Below, one piece after another: positions 40,252-51,451 of a DNA stretch of 64,000 nt (its first letter is position 1; every line of letters begins with the position of its first letter). This DNA is from Epithemia pelagica. Taxonomy: Eukaryota > Bacillariophyta > Bacillariophyceae > Surirellales > Surirellaceae. The DNA is taken from contig OX337236.1 in NCBI GenBank assembly GCA_946965045.2, positions 1,612,001-1,676,000 of the forward strand, written 5' to 3'. Below the pieces are notes generated by a model. It saw only the letters and a list, made by a program, of their open reading frames with translations. It made no database searches and was not told where the DNA came from. A program made the translations under genes and the position numbers.

Positions 40252-43200
40252 ATGGCTCCAAAGAGGAAGTCGTTGAGCCGAACATCGAGCAAGAAAAGCT
40301 CGACTGATGATCCACCATTGGATGCTGCAACGGTGAACAAGATCAAGGCTCGCCAATCTCTATACATACAGGAGAAGGAGCTCATTCCCATTCTTTCCTC
40401 CCCACTTCCCAAATTTTTCACTCAGAATCCTACTCCTCTATGGAAATGGGGGATCCACATCGATTGGGAAAAGTTCGACAAGTTTCACGAAGAATCCATT
40501 GACGAGAAACGAGACTTCTCAATGTACGAGGGAGTCACCAGCTTATTCGAATCCTACGAACATGTTGTAATCAAGAAATTATGGCCGAAGAAAAAACCTT
40601 CTCAACAAGGCAGGAAGAAACCGGTTGTATCGAAGAAGCTAGCCAAGTACCAAGATGTCTGTTGGTTCTGCATCATATGCCCTGTTTGCTTCCACGATCC
40701 GGATACAACATTGGCCAAATCCATCATCGGTTGCTCTGGCAAAACTTCCAATATCTCCCAGCACCGAACTGGGAGTCACCAAGATTTGACGTTTGACGAC
40801 GAGAAACCGGACACACAGGCTACTCTTGGCCAATATGCAACGAATCAAATGGTAACACGATCAGGTATTCGCAAGGAATTCCGACGACTCATATATGAGT
40901 TCGTGAATGATTGCTGCCTACCAGCATCGACAGTAGAGAAGCCAGAATTTCGGTCACTACTTCAGTTCGCAACCTCCCATGGCCTCCAGCTCAAAGATTC
41001 CAAGGCTGAAAATATGAGTCGAAGGGAGATCACCAAAATGCGCTTGAATTCTTATGAAGAGTTTGTCTTCGTCGTGTCAGAACTTGGCAATAACGTTCGC
41101 AATGCTTATCACAAGCTATGCAAGCAGAACGTACCTTTTGGGACCTTATGCCACGACATATGGAACGGCCCCAGGGGCGACATTCTGGGTGTCACTATAA
41201 TGTTCACAGATCCCAGAAACTGTGAAGTTTATAGAATTCCCATTGGCCTGGCTGAAATACAAGGTCACTCGGCTGCCGATGTCGCCAAGTTGACACACGC
41301 TCTACTAAATCAAGTCGGATTTTCTCAGAGTGACTTATACGCCTCTGTAAACGACAACACGGCATCAGCCGTGCTTGCAGGCAAGTACATTCTCGGCATT
41401 CCACGTCATGGGAGTGGTAGTGGCAGTAAAGGCAAGTGTGACATGCACAAGGCCGAACTGATTCTGAAACATGCCACCGGCTTGGTACAACGAAGCAGAA
41501 ACAAGATTATCATCGACGCCAATCCAGAATTTGTTGAAGCCTATGGTATTGCAAAGAAGTTTGCTGCATGGCTCATGAGCAGTCGAGCACCACAACGATG
41601 GGAGAATTTCAAAGATTTCGCGAACAAAATGGGAGCTGTGATCATCATGATTCCACTCCCCAATGAAACAAGGGTATCTGGATGCATCCTACTCATCATT
41701 GGCCTCCTTCGCAGCAAATGGATTATGGATGAATACGCTGCAAGTACTATAAATGGAGACCTAGGCTTCAAACGCCGCTATCCCAATCCGGATGTATGGG
41801 AAGTTCTTTCCCAATTTGAAGCCATTCTATCCCCTCTAAAGGCAGTGTCTCTATCGCTCCAAGTCGATGCTCCTGGTTCTTCATCTGCGTCCTTATTGGA
41901 GTTGTACAGTGCCCGTCATGTTGCCGAGTTGATGGAAATTGAGGACATCGAATGCTTGCCCATGAAAGAAAATTTGGACAACCCAATCAAGAAGTGGGAT
42001 GCCACAAAGAACATGGATGACCTGGACGAACAACGCAACCCAATTGCCTTTGAGGACTTGCATTCGACTAGTCGGAAACTCATCCGTCGGGTTATCAAAG
42101 AGTACAAGACGTACGTTCTCGAAGAAAAAGACGAAGATGCAGAGAAAGCCATGTGCTGCAACCCACTCCTGGCCAATATTTTTGAAGGACTCTTCAAAGA
42201 TTTGGATGCCTATGACGACGACAATATCTCCCGTGTTAAGACGATGTTTGTGGAGGATATGGTTGCCAAGTTTTCGAACAAACGAGTTTCGCGCCTTGGT
42301 ACAGTGTTTGCAAAACAGACTGGCAACAGTGGGGGAACAACAGACTCCACACCTACTACGAACTCGAGTGCAAAACCTAAGAAAAAATCGAAGGTGGCAA
42401 GTGCCTTTGCCAAGATCAGAGAAGCACGAGAGAAAAAACAACAGGACTTGCTTGGACTGTCTGGCAAGGCCAGTAACGCTGGCGCAGAGGCAAAACTTGT
42501 TGCGGACCTCCGCGAGGCATGCAAACAATGTTGGACCGATTTCAAGAAAATGTGTGACCTCATGATTGATCACAGATGGGAGGTGGTGATCAAGAAGTAT
42601 TCGACAGATGAATTCAAGGAGGAATCTCAGAAATGGGGGCGTTTGGAATGGGACGAGTTCAATGAACACTGCCGTGACAACTACTACCTTGGCATAGCAC
42701 GATATTTCGACGTCATGAAATGGTGGAAGGTTCATGGTTCAGAATATCCTTTCATGCTCCCTTCAGCTCTCATTTGGCTTACCAAACCTCCTACTAATGC
42801 CTTTCAAGAACGAGTGTTCTCTGCAAGCACTTGGTATCACCAGAACAAACTGATGGGCAATATGTATGAGAAACACAACGAGATGCGAACTTTGGAAAAG
42901 TTGACTAGGCCGTTGCGCAAATTGATTCTTCAGAGAGAAGCCGAAATAGAGAAAGAAGAAACAGAGAAAAAGGAAGTGATCGACATGACTGCGATAGACG
43001 AGAGTGGCACAAAGGGAGACGGCACAAGCAGCCAAGTCAAAGCCACTGCAAGTGTTGCAGTTGCAGTAGCCAGTCAACCAGTGGCTTCTGAAAGCACTAC
43101 CGAAACACCGTTGCGACAAAGAACAAGTAGTGGAACAGGAAGTGGAACAGGAAGTGGAACATCAAGTGAACCGATCAATATAACAGCGGCAAGTACACCA

Positions 43201-43998
43201 GCACAAGACATTAGCACTGGGGCCACAGACCAGCTATCCAGCACGGAACAAGATGGGAAATTGCCGTTTCAAGAGAAGAATAAGACGACACCAGTGGACC
43301 TGGACCAACATGGGCGGCAGATGCAAGGTCGACAGTTACAAATGGCAATGGCCATTCAGAAGGCCGCTATGGAACTACAAGAGTTCGGTAAGAAGAAGGT
43401 TATGGATGAAGGAACAAGCCAATACAATGACAGGCAAGATTCGGTCTCAGTGGCGGAGAGGACGACAACAACAAGATCTGTTCCGGTCGATCCAGAAGTA
43501 GCCGGCAACAGCACGACAGCCGAAGAAACAACAAAATTGATGAAGTTCTACGCTGATACAGACAATGATGATGATCTTGCTCCTCCTCTAGAAGCAGACG
43601 ACATTGTGGTCGTTCAAATTCCTATCGACGAGCAAGACAAAGACCAGGATGAGGGAGACGATGGAGATGACGGTGATTGTGGATTGTTGAAAGCCTTGAA
43701 GGAACAAATGGAAGAAGTAAAGGTAGAATCTACCGGCATTGCGATCAGCCCTACGGCTGTTGGTCTGTTGAAGGACGACGCCAACTAACCCATAGAGGGA
43801 ACTTCCAAGGATGCTCCCGTTATCACGACTCCTCTGGCTGTTGCCACTGATTTCTCAACTCCTGAAGCAAGTGAAAAACAAAATGCAAGCACGAGCAAGA
43901 AACAAGATGGGAAAAGGAAGGATACGAGTAGCAAGAAAACCCATAGTCCATCGAGCAAACGTACCCGCTCCAACACCACACTTAAATCACCGCCGTGA
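40252..43998 (+). pseudogene. hAT transposase, interrupted by an in-frame TAA near the C-terminus
   Basis: ATG 40252 (ACCATGGCT context) begins MAPKRKSLSRTSSKKSS. A BED-like zinc finger is CWFCIICPVC...QHRTGSH. The hAT core includes SVNDNTASAVLAGKYI followed by CDMHKAELIL, and the C-terminal dimerisation region is YFDVMKWWKVHG...ALIWLTKPPTNAFQERVFS. After 1178 codons comes TAA 43786-43788. The same frame then stays open for 69 codons (PIEGTSKDAPVITT...KRKDTSSKKTHSPSSKRTR) to TGA 43996-43998, resembling the basic tail of the copy at 62283-64000. So the TAA is probably a nonsense mutation removing a nuclear-localisation-like tail. A Thr/Gly/Ser-rich linker lies near residues 950-1050. Confidence 0.88.
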
Positions 43999-44075
43999 TA
44001 CACTTATTCCATTTATGATTCACTAACAATGAGGCAATGAAGTTGCATGTTTGCATGATTAACCGTTAAGTTTTA

Positions 44076-45776
44076 CTAGGATCTTTGATAAATGGTCGCC
44101 ATCATAGGAATCAGTGTCTTCAAATTATTACCGGAATGTGTGTCGTTATAGGAATCGAGTGCTGATAAAACAGTGGGTTGGGTCTCATTGGATTGGAGGA
44201 GCTGGCCCAAGGAACCAAAGAGGGGATTGATCTGTTTCCATATGTTTCGTGGAATCCATGAGGTGAGAAGGTGCGAACATCTTAGAGAGTCGCTCTCCAT
44301 TTTGTAGCCATGGGTCCATTCCAAATGAAAACACCATCGGAAAACATGAATATCACAGGGTATTCCTTCATCTCGGGAAAACGCCGAAGATAGAACAATC
44401 ATGACAGTTTTGTGGCCAATCCCAATCAGCTGTTCAAATTGGCGAGCGCAAATATTGGACGGAATGGTCCCATCGTGGCGCTGTATGAAATAGTCAGCTG
44501 AGTTGACTATTCTTTCGGCATTGTTGTAGTAGCGACCAGCATCAGAAATTATGGAACAGAATGCATTCATGCCATAACGGGATGCGATGTCATAACAAGC
44601 CGTTGCAGATGTGAGGCCAATGGAGAAAAGGCGTGGGATAATTTTGCTGAGTTGTGCATCTGACGTACTCGAACTCATGATGATGATGATCAGGCACATG
44701 AAAGCTCAGTCTGGTTGTTGGGATATGTCGTCAGAGTTCGATTGGTTGTGGAGATAATCGTCCATCCATCGTTCCCAATTGTCTCGTGGGGAAATGATGT
44801 TCTTATCGAGAAGGTGTTGCCGAAAATCAAGAAGACCGGAAAGAAGATTGAGTTGTTTTTCCTTTATTTGTGGAGCCAATGGTGGAATAGGAGCCAGATA
44901 TACATTTCGGAGGGGTAGTAGTTTCGGTGGTTCACCAGGCATGTGGCGCTTCTCCGTCGAATCATAACCTAGTTTGTTGTATTGAATTTTTATTTTGGAT
45001 CGGGAGGCGGATTGAATCAGTTGTGAAATTAGTCTCGTTCGTTTCCGGGTAGAGTAGGGGTGGAACAAGGATGTATTTGTTGTGGTTTTGCGTGTGGAAG
45101 AGGATGGAGAGGATGAATTATTTGGTTTGGTGGTCGGAGACCCAGCAGGGGAAGTGATTTGATTGTCATGTTCTTGGATTATGGACAGAACTTCCTTTTC
45201 GAACATATCGATGAAAGGGAAAATGGTATCGGGAACAAATCTGAATAGGGGACCTTCCTGGCCAACTGTAATTGGAGTTTGCACAACGAAACGCGTGTCG
45301 GATCGAATCATCCAAGACATTATGTGGGTGAGTGGTGAGATTGAGCAAGTATCTCTTTGGTCCAGGGTATATTCGGCACAGAGTGTGGTAAGGAAGGTCG
45401 AACAGTCTTGTCGGTAGAATGTAGGCAAACAAAATATCTCCATGTATGGATTGGCTCCTTCTGGGACTTCATAGTTGATGGTATATGGCGAACTGTCTGA
45501 AGCTGTGGCTTCGAGAATACCGAGGGAAAATTGTTTTATGACCTCGCTGGAAGGGATGCTGTTGACTTGGCAGATGTGTGTCCTTGACATGAAAGTATTG
45601 ACTTGCTTGATTGTAATTGTCTTGTTCGAACGCATTAGCCATCTTAGAAGTATATCGGAAATAGCATCCACTAAGACGTTGTCTTCGTCAACCATTTCCT
45701 CGGGTTCAGATACAGATGAAGGATGCCCTTCAAGTTCCTCTTCTAGGAATCTGATTAAAAGTATAGGGACAGTGAA
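44076..45776 (-). pseudogene. hAT-borne HhH-GPD (endonuclease III-like) protein, broken copy
   Basis: The frame is open from about 45776 (FTVPILLIRFLEEELEG...) and aligns over its whole length with the intact 613-aa protein at 60339. An in-frame TGA at 44706-44708 (QQPD stop AFMCLIIIIM; the intact copy has DSDPAFMCLIVILM) cuts it just before the HhH-GPD domain. The start region seems frameshifted next to a GTGCAGAG minisatellite. The domain keeps the helix-hairpin-helix and catalytic Lys (LIGIGHKTVMIVLSSAF) and the Asp (GIPCDIHVFRW) of EndoIII-type enzymes. The C-terminal Fe-S cysteines of EndoIII are absent. The N-terminal 330 residues match no family I know. Confidence 0.82.
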
Positions 45777-45860
45777 TTATGTATCGAACTCGACATCGAG
45801 ATTCGAATACAATGTTGTTCTTGTTCGTGCTTACACAAGCCATTCTGTACATTGTAAATT

Positions 45861-45942
45861 TGCACAGGTGCAGAGGTGCAGAGGTGCAGAGTGCAGAAGA
45901 GTTGGCGCAGACACAGTACAGAGTGCAGAGTGCAGAAGCACA
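45861..45942. repeat. GTGCAGAG minisatellite
   Basis: Irregular repeats of GTGCAGAG / GGTGCAGA inside hAT 1, at the 5' edge of the glycosylase-like gene. It may have disrupted that gene's start. Confidence 0.75.
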
Positions 45943-46305
45943 GCGATTCCTTAACCATTAGTGCACAGTTGTGTCTTGCATTATGTGACTTAAGTCACTT
46001 TGACTTAAACGGTATAAGTCAGGGAATTAACAGGGAATTATGAAGAATTTAGCATTAAAGTCAAAGTCAAATTCCATCATGCTTGTATTGTTATTAAGTC
46101 GCATGAGGGAGACGGGGGGAATTGACTTGACAAATTAATTCTAAGTAAATTCTATAGCAATGGGTAGTAGACTTAATAGCTTAATAGTCATTAAGTAAAT
46201 TTACTGGAAGTGTTACAGTGACTTGCTAATCACTAAGTAAAGTCGTCCATAAATTTAAATAGTACTTGAAAGTAGCTAAGTCCATTCACTATGTCATATA
46301 TAGTT

Positions 46306-46319
46306 ACTTCACAACCCTG
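46306..46319 (-). repeat. hAT 1 right terminal inverted repeat
   Basis: ACTTCACAACCCTG, the exact inverse of the left end, followed by the second GTCTTACG duplication. Confidence 0.95.
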
Positions 46320-46729
46320 GTCTTACGAGTACTCGTACGATAATCTTTTTCTCATTCAATATCCGTAATCCGTAGGGCGTACGTTGATTGGTAGTTTTGA
46401 GGACTACAATAATCCATGAGGATGAGGAGGATTTTGCAAAATATCCGTAGTTACCATGGCTAACTTGCTACGGACATCGTCAACATGAACGTGATGTTCT
46501 ACGTGTTCGTACTCCTCTTGGTAAGTATACCGCTTGATCAAGTACAAGTGTATCAAGCTAGTAACCCATCCGCATCCGCACCCTCTTGCAACAGAGAGTC
46601 TACAAAATACTGGAAAAGAGCAGAATGAGAATGAACATGGAAAATGTGGCTTACATAATATACACAAATACGCATTAGAAGACCAGACGACAGACCCCCA
46701 TAGGTCTCCCTCGTGAATTAGCGGACAAT
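46320..46729. other. Host DNA between hAT 1 and GC/PDE C
   Basis: It starts with the 8-bp duplication and an AGTACTCGTACG palindrome-like stretch. No gene is recognised. Confidence 0.4.
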
Positions 46730-49700
46730 CTAACTGCTTCCTCGTCTTGGAAAATCTTCTTTGATCGTAATATCTCGTGGTGGCCCATTGGTAGGTTGGA
46801 AATCCAGTGGCGGTCTATACTCTGGCGCGGATTCTGGAACTGGAGGACTGGGATCGTAGACTCTGTTCACAGTCTCCACTAACTCACTAACCACTTCCTG
46901 ACCTCGTGCTTCCCATTCCTTCCGATTGCGCTCGGCGTAGTTCAGATATTCCTTGCTCGAAACACCAAAGACACCGCACTCCTTGAGTTTCTTTGCCAAG
47001 GGAAAAATGTAAAAGTCAAAGAACCCTATCTCACCCTTGTACCAGAAATCCGCTGGGTTCTTTTCGGCGCGTCCCTCCTTGAAGACCTTGTACATCTCTT
47101 CAAACAACTTTGCATTCCATTTCCGATAAACATGCCAGTGTTGCATTGTGTGGGCCACGTCAGAGGCTTGAAGTAAATGCTCAATCACAATCGTAGCTTT
47201 CCTATTGATAGTCATGCGTTCGTTCAAAATAGCGTCTTCACTGAAATCTCGGTCCCATCGTGCGTTTCGGAGTTCTTTTAGTTCTTTGTCCATAATGTCT
47301 GTGGCCATCACACAGTTGACGACAAGCTGTCAAAATCGTTTCAATTCTTCATCGGTTGTATAGATTGCTGTTCGCAGAGCCAAAAATTCATCTTGCATCA
47401 GCTGTCAACGTCAAAAAGAAACCGGTATTGTGAGAATATAGGATTCAATCAGTCATGATCTTTTCAAGGAAGGACTCACCAAGCTCCATGATACATCGAC
47501 AGAATTTTGTTCAGCAACACTACGACCCTTGTACAAACTCGCGATACTTTGATTTTCCTTCACAAGTTGTGTATTAGGTACTCCGGTGTGATCCACATCA
47601 TGAATGAGAGCCGAGAAAACACATGCGAACTGAGTGAGTGGGTCCGAAGTTATCCCGTAGGTGTGATCATGCAAGGTTTGATCCCTAGCAGCACTGTCTT
47701 AGAAATCCATATGTGATGGTGCCACAATCTGCGAGAGTAATTTCGCCACTGACATTGTTACATGACTTGCATGCTCAAAGTTGTGAAACGGGTTCTTCCT
47801 GTACATTCCAGCAACTGATGAGACGTACTCATAAAGCTGCAACTCTACATCGGGGTCGAGAATAACAGATTTTGGATCTGGCGCCTGAGCACTGTCATCA
47901 AATTCAGGCAGCACAATGACTTCCGAAACCTCCTCAAGTACTGTATGAGTGTCATCGCCAGCGAAGGCTTCTTCCATCGGTTGTTCCCCAACGGGTGGAT
48001 GGGCCATTCTTCAAGCTACAGTGAGCTGCAAGAGCCTGAGTAACAGATCAACGTTCCAATCAATCAAGCGCAACGTCTTGTCTGAAAGAACAACATCTTC
48101 CTGGTCATTGTAGTCGTCATTCTGTGCCTGCAGCTGCATTTCAACGATGCTTTCAGCATCACTGCTCTCGCCGCTTGTGACGGAAGCACCCTCGTGCGAG
48201 GCAACTTCTAGCCAATACGTCTTCATTTCTCCCTTTCCCTTGGCAACAACAATGTCTTCACGAGGAACAATCCATTCTCCTTTCCCAGCAGCGTAAAGCA
48301 AGTCTGCGCTTTCCTGAGAAATTTGGATTCGATCACGGCATCCCGTGGATTCCATTCGAGATGCTGTGTTCATAGTATCGCCAAACAACTGGAATCGAGA
48401 GCGCTCCCCACGTAGTACGCCGGCAGTTACTGGCCCCGAATGCATTCCCATTCGCATTGCAAGGTCCGCCGTGTCGGGGCCTAATGACACTTCCAGTCTT
48501 CGGGTCAGGGCTTGCATCTTGGACATGCACTCCTTGGCAAAGCGTGCCATTGCCAAAGCATGGTCCTTACGAGGCTCGGGGATTCTGGCAAAGAAAACAT
48601 GATATGAGTAAAAAAGACGCAAGTTGGAAGTTGTCCTTTGTTTCTCTTACCCAGTTGCGGCTACGTAACAATCTCCAACTGTTTCGACCTTGAAGATACG
48701 GCGTCGCTGTGCAGAGCTATTCATAAAGAAAACAAGTACTTCGTTAGTCAACTGGCAAATGAACTGACAACATTCATGTTCTGATTCTCCTTACACATCA
48801 AACGCTCGATAAACCGTCTCTAAGAGCGTAAACACTTGACTCGGTTCCCACGCTGAGCTCCACGCCGTGAAACCTGCAATATCCGCGAAAAGAATCGTAC
48901 TCTCAGGAAATAAGTCTGCAATCGGCTTGGTCTTAAACATGAGATCATCAGTTTCCTCCATATCAAAAGCATCTGGAGCATCATTTGCCAGAAAATTCTT
49001 TAGCCTAGTTTGTGTGCCCTGCTCGCCGGGTCGGAGACTTCCTGCACCTTCCTCTTCTGCCAAAAGACGATCTCGAACATTCGACGGGAACAACGACGAC
49101 ACAATTTTGTTAGATCGAGCAGCTGCTTGTACAACAACCTTGTTACAACGTCGCACGAAACCGTCGTAAATGAAAAAAGTTACAGTGATGGCAAAGAAAG
49201 TGCCAGCGACAGCGTACGCAAAGTAAAGAGGAATCGAAGACTCCCAGTCATCACGCATAGAATCCGACGGATAGATATTTAGGGAATAGACGCAATGACC
49301 GTCTTCGGTTGCTGTTGCATTTCTTCGGTAAGTGTTCAAAGGAACGGTCACCTTCTTTCCCTCCCAACCAGGTTCATGCAAGTCTCCTTTTCCCAAGAAA
49401 ACAGCCTAGAGAAACAAAAATTCCTTTAGATCAGATTTCGTCCAATAACGGAAATTCCAGTGAGCTTTTTGGATCATACCTTGTCTTTTTCAAGACGATA
49501 CGAATAGGACTGGTCACAGCTGTTGTGAAGCACAACGTAAATTCCACTTGCTCCCTCGGTCACAAGTGCTTGGATCAAATGATCCCACTTTGAAAGAAAG
49601 AAAAAGAGGACGGACGTTCACATGAGTTAAAGTAGCTCTGGCACAAAAGTCGGCACATGAGAGACGTACTGGCACGATGCAAATGAGCATTCCGGAAATC

Positions 49701-50921
49701 GTGGAATCCGGGTCTTTGAGCTTTTCATAAACGGGCTGCAGCAACAAGCTTTGTGGATGATCAAACGCTGATTTGCCGTCATTAACGTTTCGGAATGCTT
49801 GCTGATGGAATTCTTCATATTTTTGAGCATCAACCAACGAACCACTGTATTGCCTACGATTGAAGAACCTCGAGAATACAGCCTCTGTTTCGGAATACAC
49901 AAGAAACCAACGCTTGAGCAACACAAGACCGTCTCACACGTCATCTATGAGCGACAGTACATACCCTTGACCACTAACGTGGAATAAAATGATTCACCAA
50001 ATGTTGCTGTCGTCAATGTATCATAATTTACAAAGACGGACTGCCGCGGAGGAGGAGATGTCTGTTGCAAGAAAAAAGAAAGTGGTGAACGAACAAAAAC
50101 GTGGGAGAATGAAGAATATACCTTCAATCACATACCTGCCAAATTGGAACATGGGGAGGGGGCAACGACGCGACGGGGTTTCCCAAAGCATCCGTACGCC
50201 AAATGATTGGGGTGATATCTGTCACCGTTTCATCACCAATGCCTAAAACAACATGATCCCGCTCCGGCAGGGATCTCAAATAGTCCCGACCTTCCTGGAT
50301 CCAGTCGGTGTTGTTCGCCGAATAACTATTCCATTTTGCCACATTCCTTGAATTAATAATTGGAGCGTACAAGAACATAGCAACTCCGGTGACGACTCGG
50401 GCGTGGTATCCGATAACCTTGAAATTGGGAACTGTAACAAAAGGAAATGAGGATTTTGCAACAATGGCTGCGTTTGTTATCAAGCCACTAACTTCTTCAA
50501 AGGAAAGGGCAAGATTTTTCATGTATTCTTCACTTGTTGATTTTGTTCGGACAGCAAATAATTCATACTATAAACATAATATGCAAAAGAAAATCAATTA
50601 GACCCCTGCCCGCCACCAACGCCACAGCTGCCGTTTGCAATATGAACTTACAGTTCTTTCAAAACTCTCTTCTTCTTCGTCTCGAAGAAACAAAAAAGTG
50701 AACGTAGCAATCGTTGCTCCAGTAATCAGCAGGAGCAGAACTACAATCAAACGCCAACATCGCAAACTGTTGGTTTCGAAGCAAACAAGCTTCTGCAGAT
50801 CACGGACTTCATCTCGTGTCTTCCGAGCGAAACCCCCATTATCGGAGACTTTACTTTCGTCGTCAAATGCATTCTCATCCTCCGAAACAAACACAATGCC
50901 ATTCGGCTTGTTGTTCGACAT
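46730..50921 (-). pseudogene. Guanylate cyclase/phosphodiesterase C, decayed paralogue
   Basis: The order is the same as A and B: TM1, ectodomain, TM2, cyclase (ILFADIAGFTAWSS, VETVGDCYVAA, NTASRMES), PDE (NPFHNFEHASHV, HDVDHTGVPN). The first ATG is 50919-50921. Recognisable exons: 50652-50921, 50136-50567, 49670-50061, 49480-49587, 48795-49405, 48651-48716, 48584 down to 47480, 47401 down to 46730. In-frame stops replace residues of A/B at 49934-49936 (TGA), 48011-48013 (TGA, after QLTVA), 47699-47701 (TAA for Gln of DFQS) and 47330-47332 (TGA for Arg of RFRK). A frame change lies near 49960. Extra introns at 48585-48650 and 47402-47479, and loss of the MQHW|H intron, mark it off from A and B. 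Confidence 0.85.
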
Positions 50922-51451
50922 GTTGTGTTTCAACGCCGACTCGGTTTCCGTCTTTGTCTCGTCGCTTTTCCCGCTCACCAACACTCGTTCCTTCAATGCA
51001 CACCTAATGGACTTGCCCCAACCAAATCAGGCTACTTGCATCTCGGGGCCTCTTGAAGATGATGACTTTAACTAAAGGGCTATACTCGTAAAAGTACTGA
51101 AATTCTTCTACTCGTACTGGTACTGCTACATAACATACAACAATACGAGTATAATTAATTGCCCATTCCCATTTCTAATGACCCCAGTGCGATTTCTCGG
51201 GCTCCCTCACAGTTTTCAACCAGGTGTGCAGGCCAGACGGGGTTGACAAGAAGAAGAAGATACGAGATCATCGGACGAGAATCATCGTTTTATGTGATGA
51301 GTCGAGCTTGTTTCAACTAGAAATGGAGCAAAGAAAGTAAGAGGCAAGGAACTGACTTTTGAGGAAATTTACGCTCATCCAGTCTCACTTAGAACACTGT
51401 CCTCGTAGGGAGTAATTTTAGTTGTGTCCAGATGTTGGTTTCTAGAATATA
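50922..51451. other. Intergenic 5' of GC/PDE C
   Basis: 530 bp between the pseudogene start and the end of the GCK-domain gene. An ATG-less frame extends the pseudogene by 25 codons. No other gene is seen. Confidence 0.4.

Larger units (their letters stand above)
39658..46319. mobile_element. hAT transposon 1 with transposase plus DNA-glycosylase-like gene
   Basis: The ends carry a perfect 14-bp terminal inverted repeat, CAGGGTTGTGAAGT (39658-39671, and inverted at 46306-46319), with the CAGGG start typical of hAT. The 8-bp target-site duplication GTCTTACG is perfect at 39650-39657 and 46320-46327. Length is 6662 bp. The subterminal 350 bp on each side are packed with AAGTCA/TGACTT motifs, probable transposase-binding repeats. 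Inside are a hAT transposase (+) and a convergent gene with an HhH-GPD domain (-). Each has an in-frame stop, so this copy is a dead autonomous element. It separates GC/PDE paralogues B and C. Confidence 0.95.

Noticed and set aside
39658-46319. The glycosylase-like gene as a host gene trapped inside the hAT element
   Set aside because: A diverged homologue occupies the same position and orientation relative to the transposase in the second hAT element, so it belongs to the element.
46730-50921. Alternative genetic code or selenocysteine to explain the TGA codons in GC/PDE C
   Set aside because: Other genes here use TGA, TAA and TAG as normal stops, one of the stops is TAA, and there is also a frame change; pseudogene decay is simpler.
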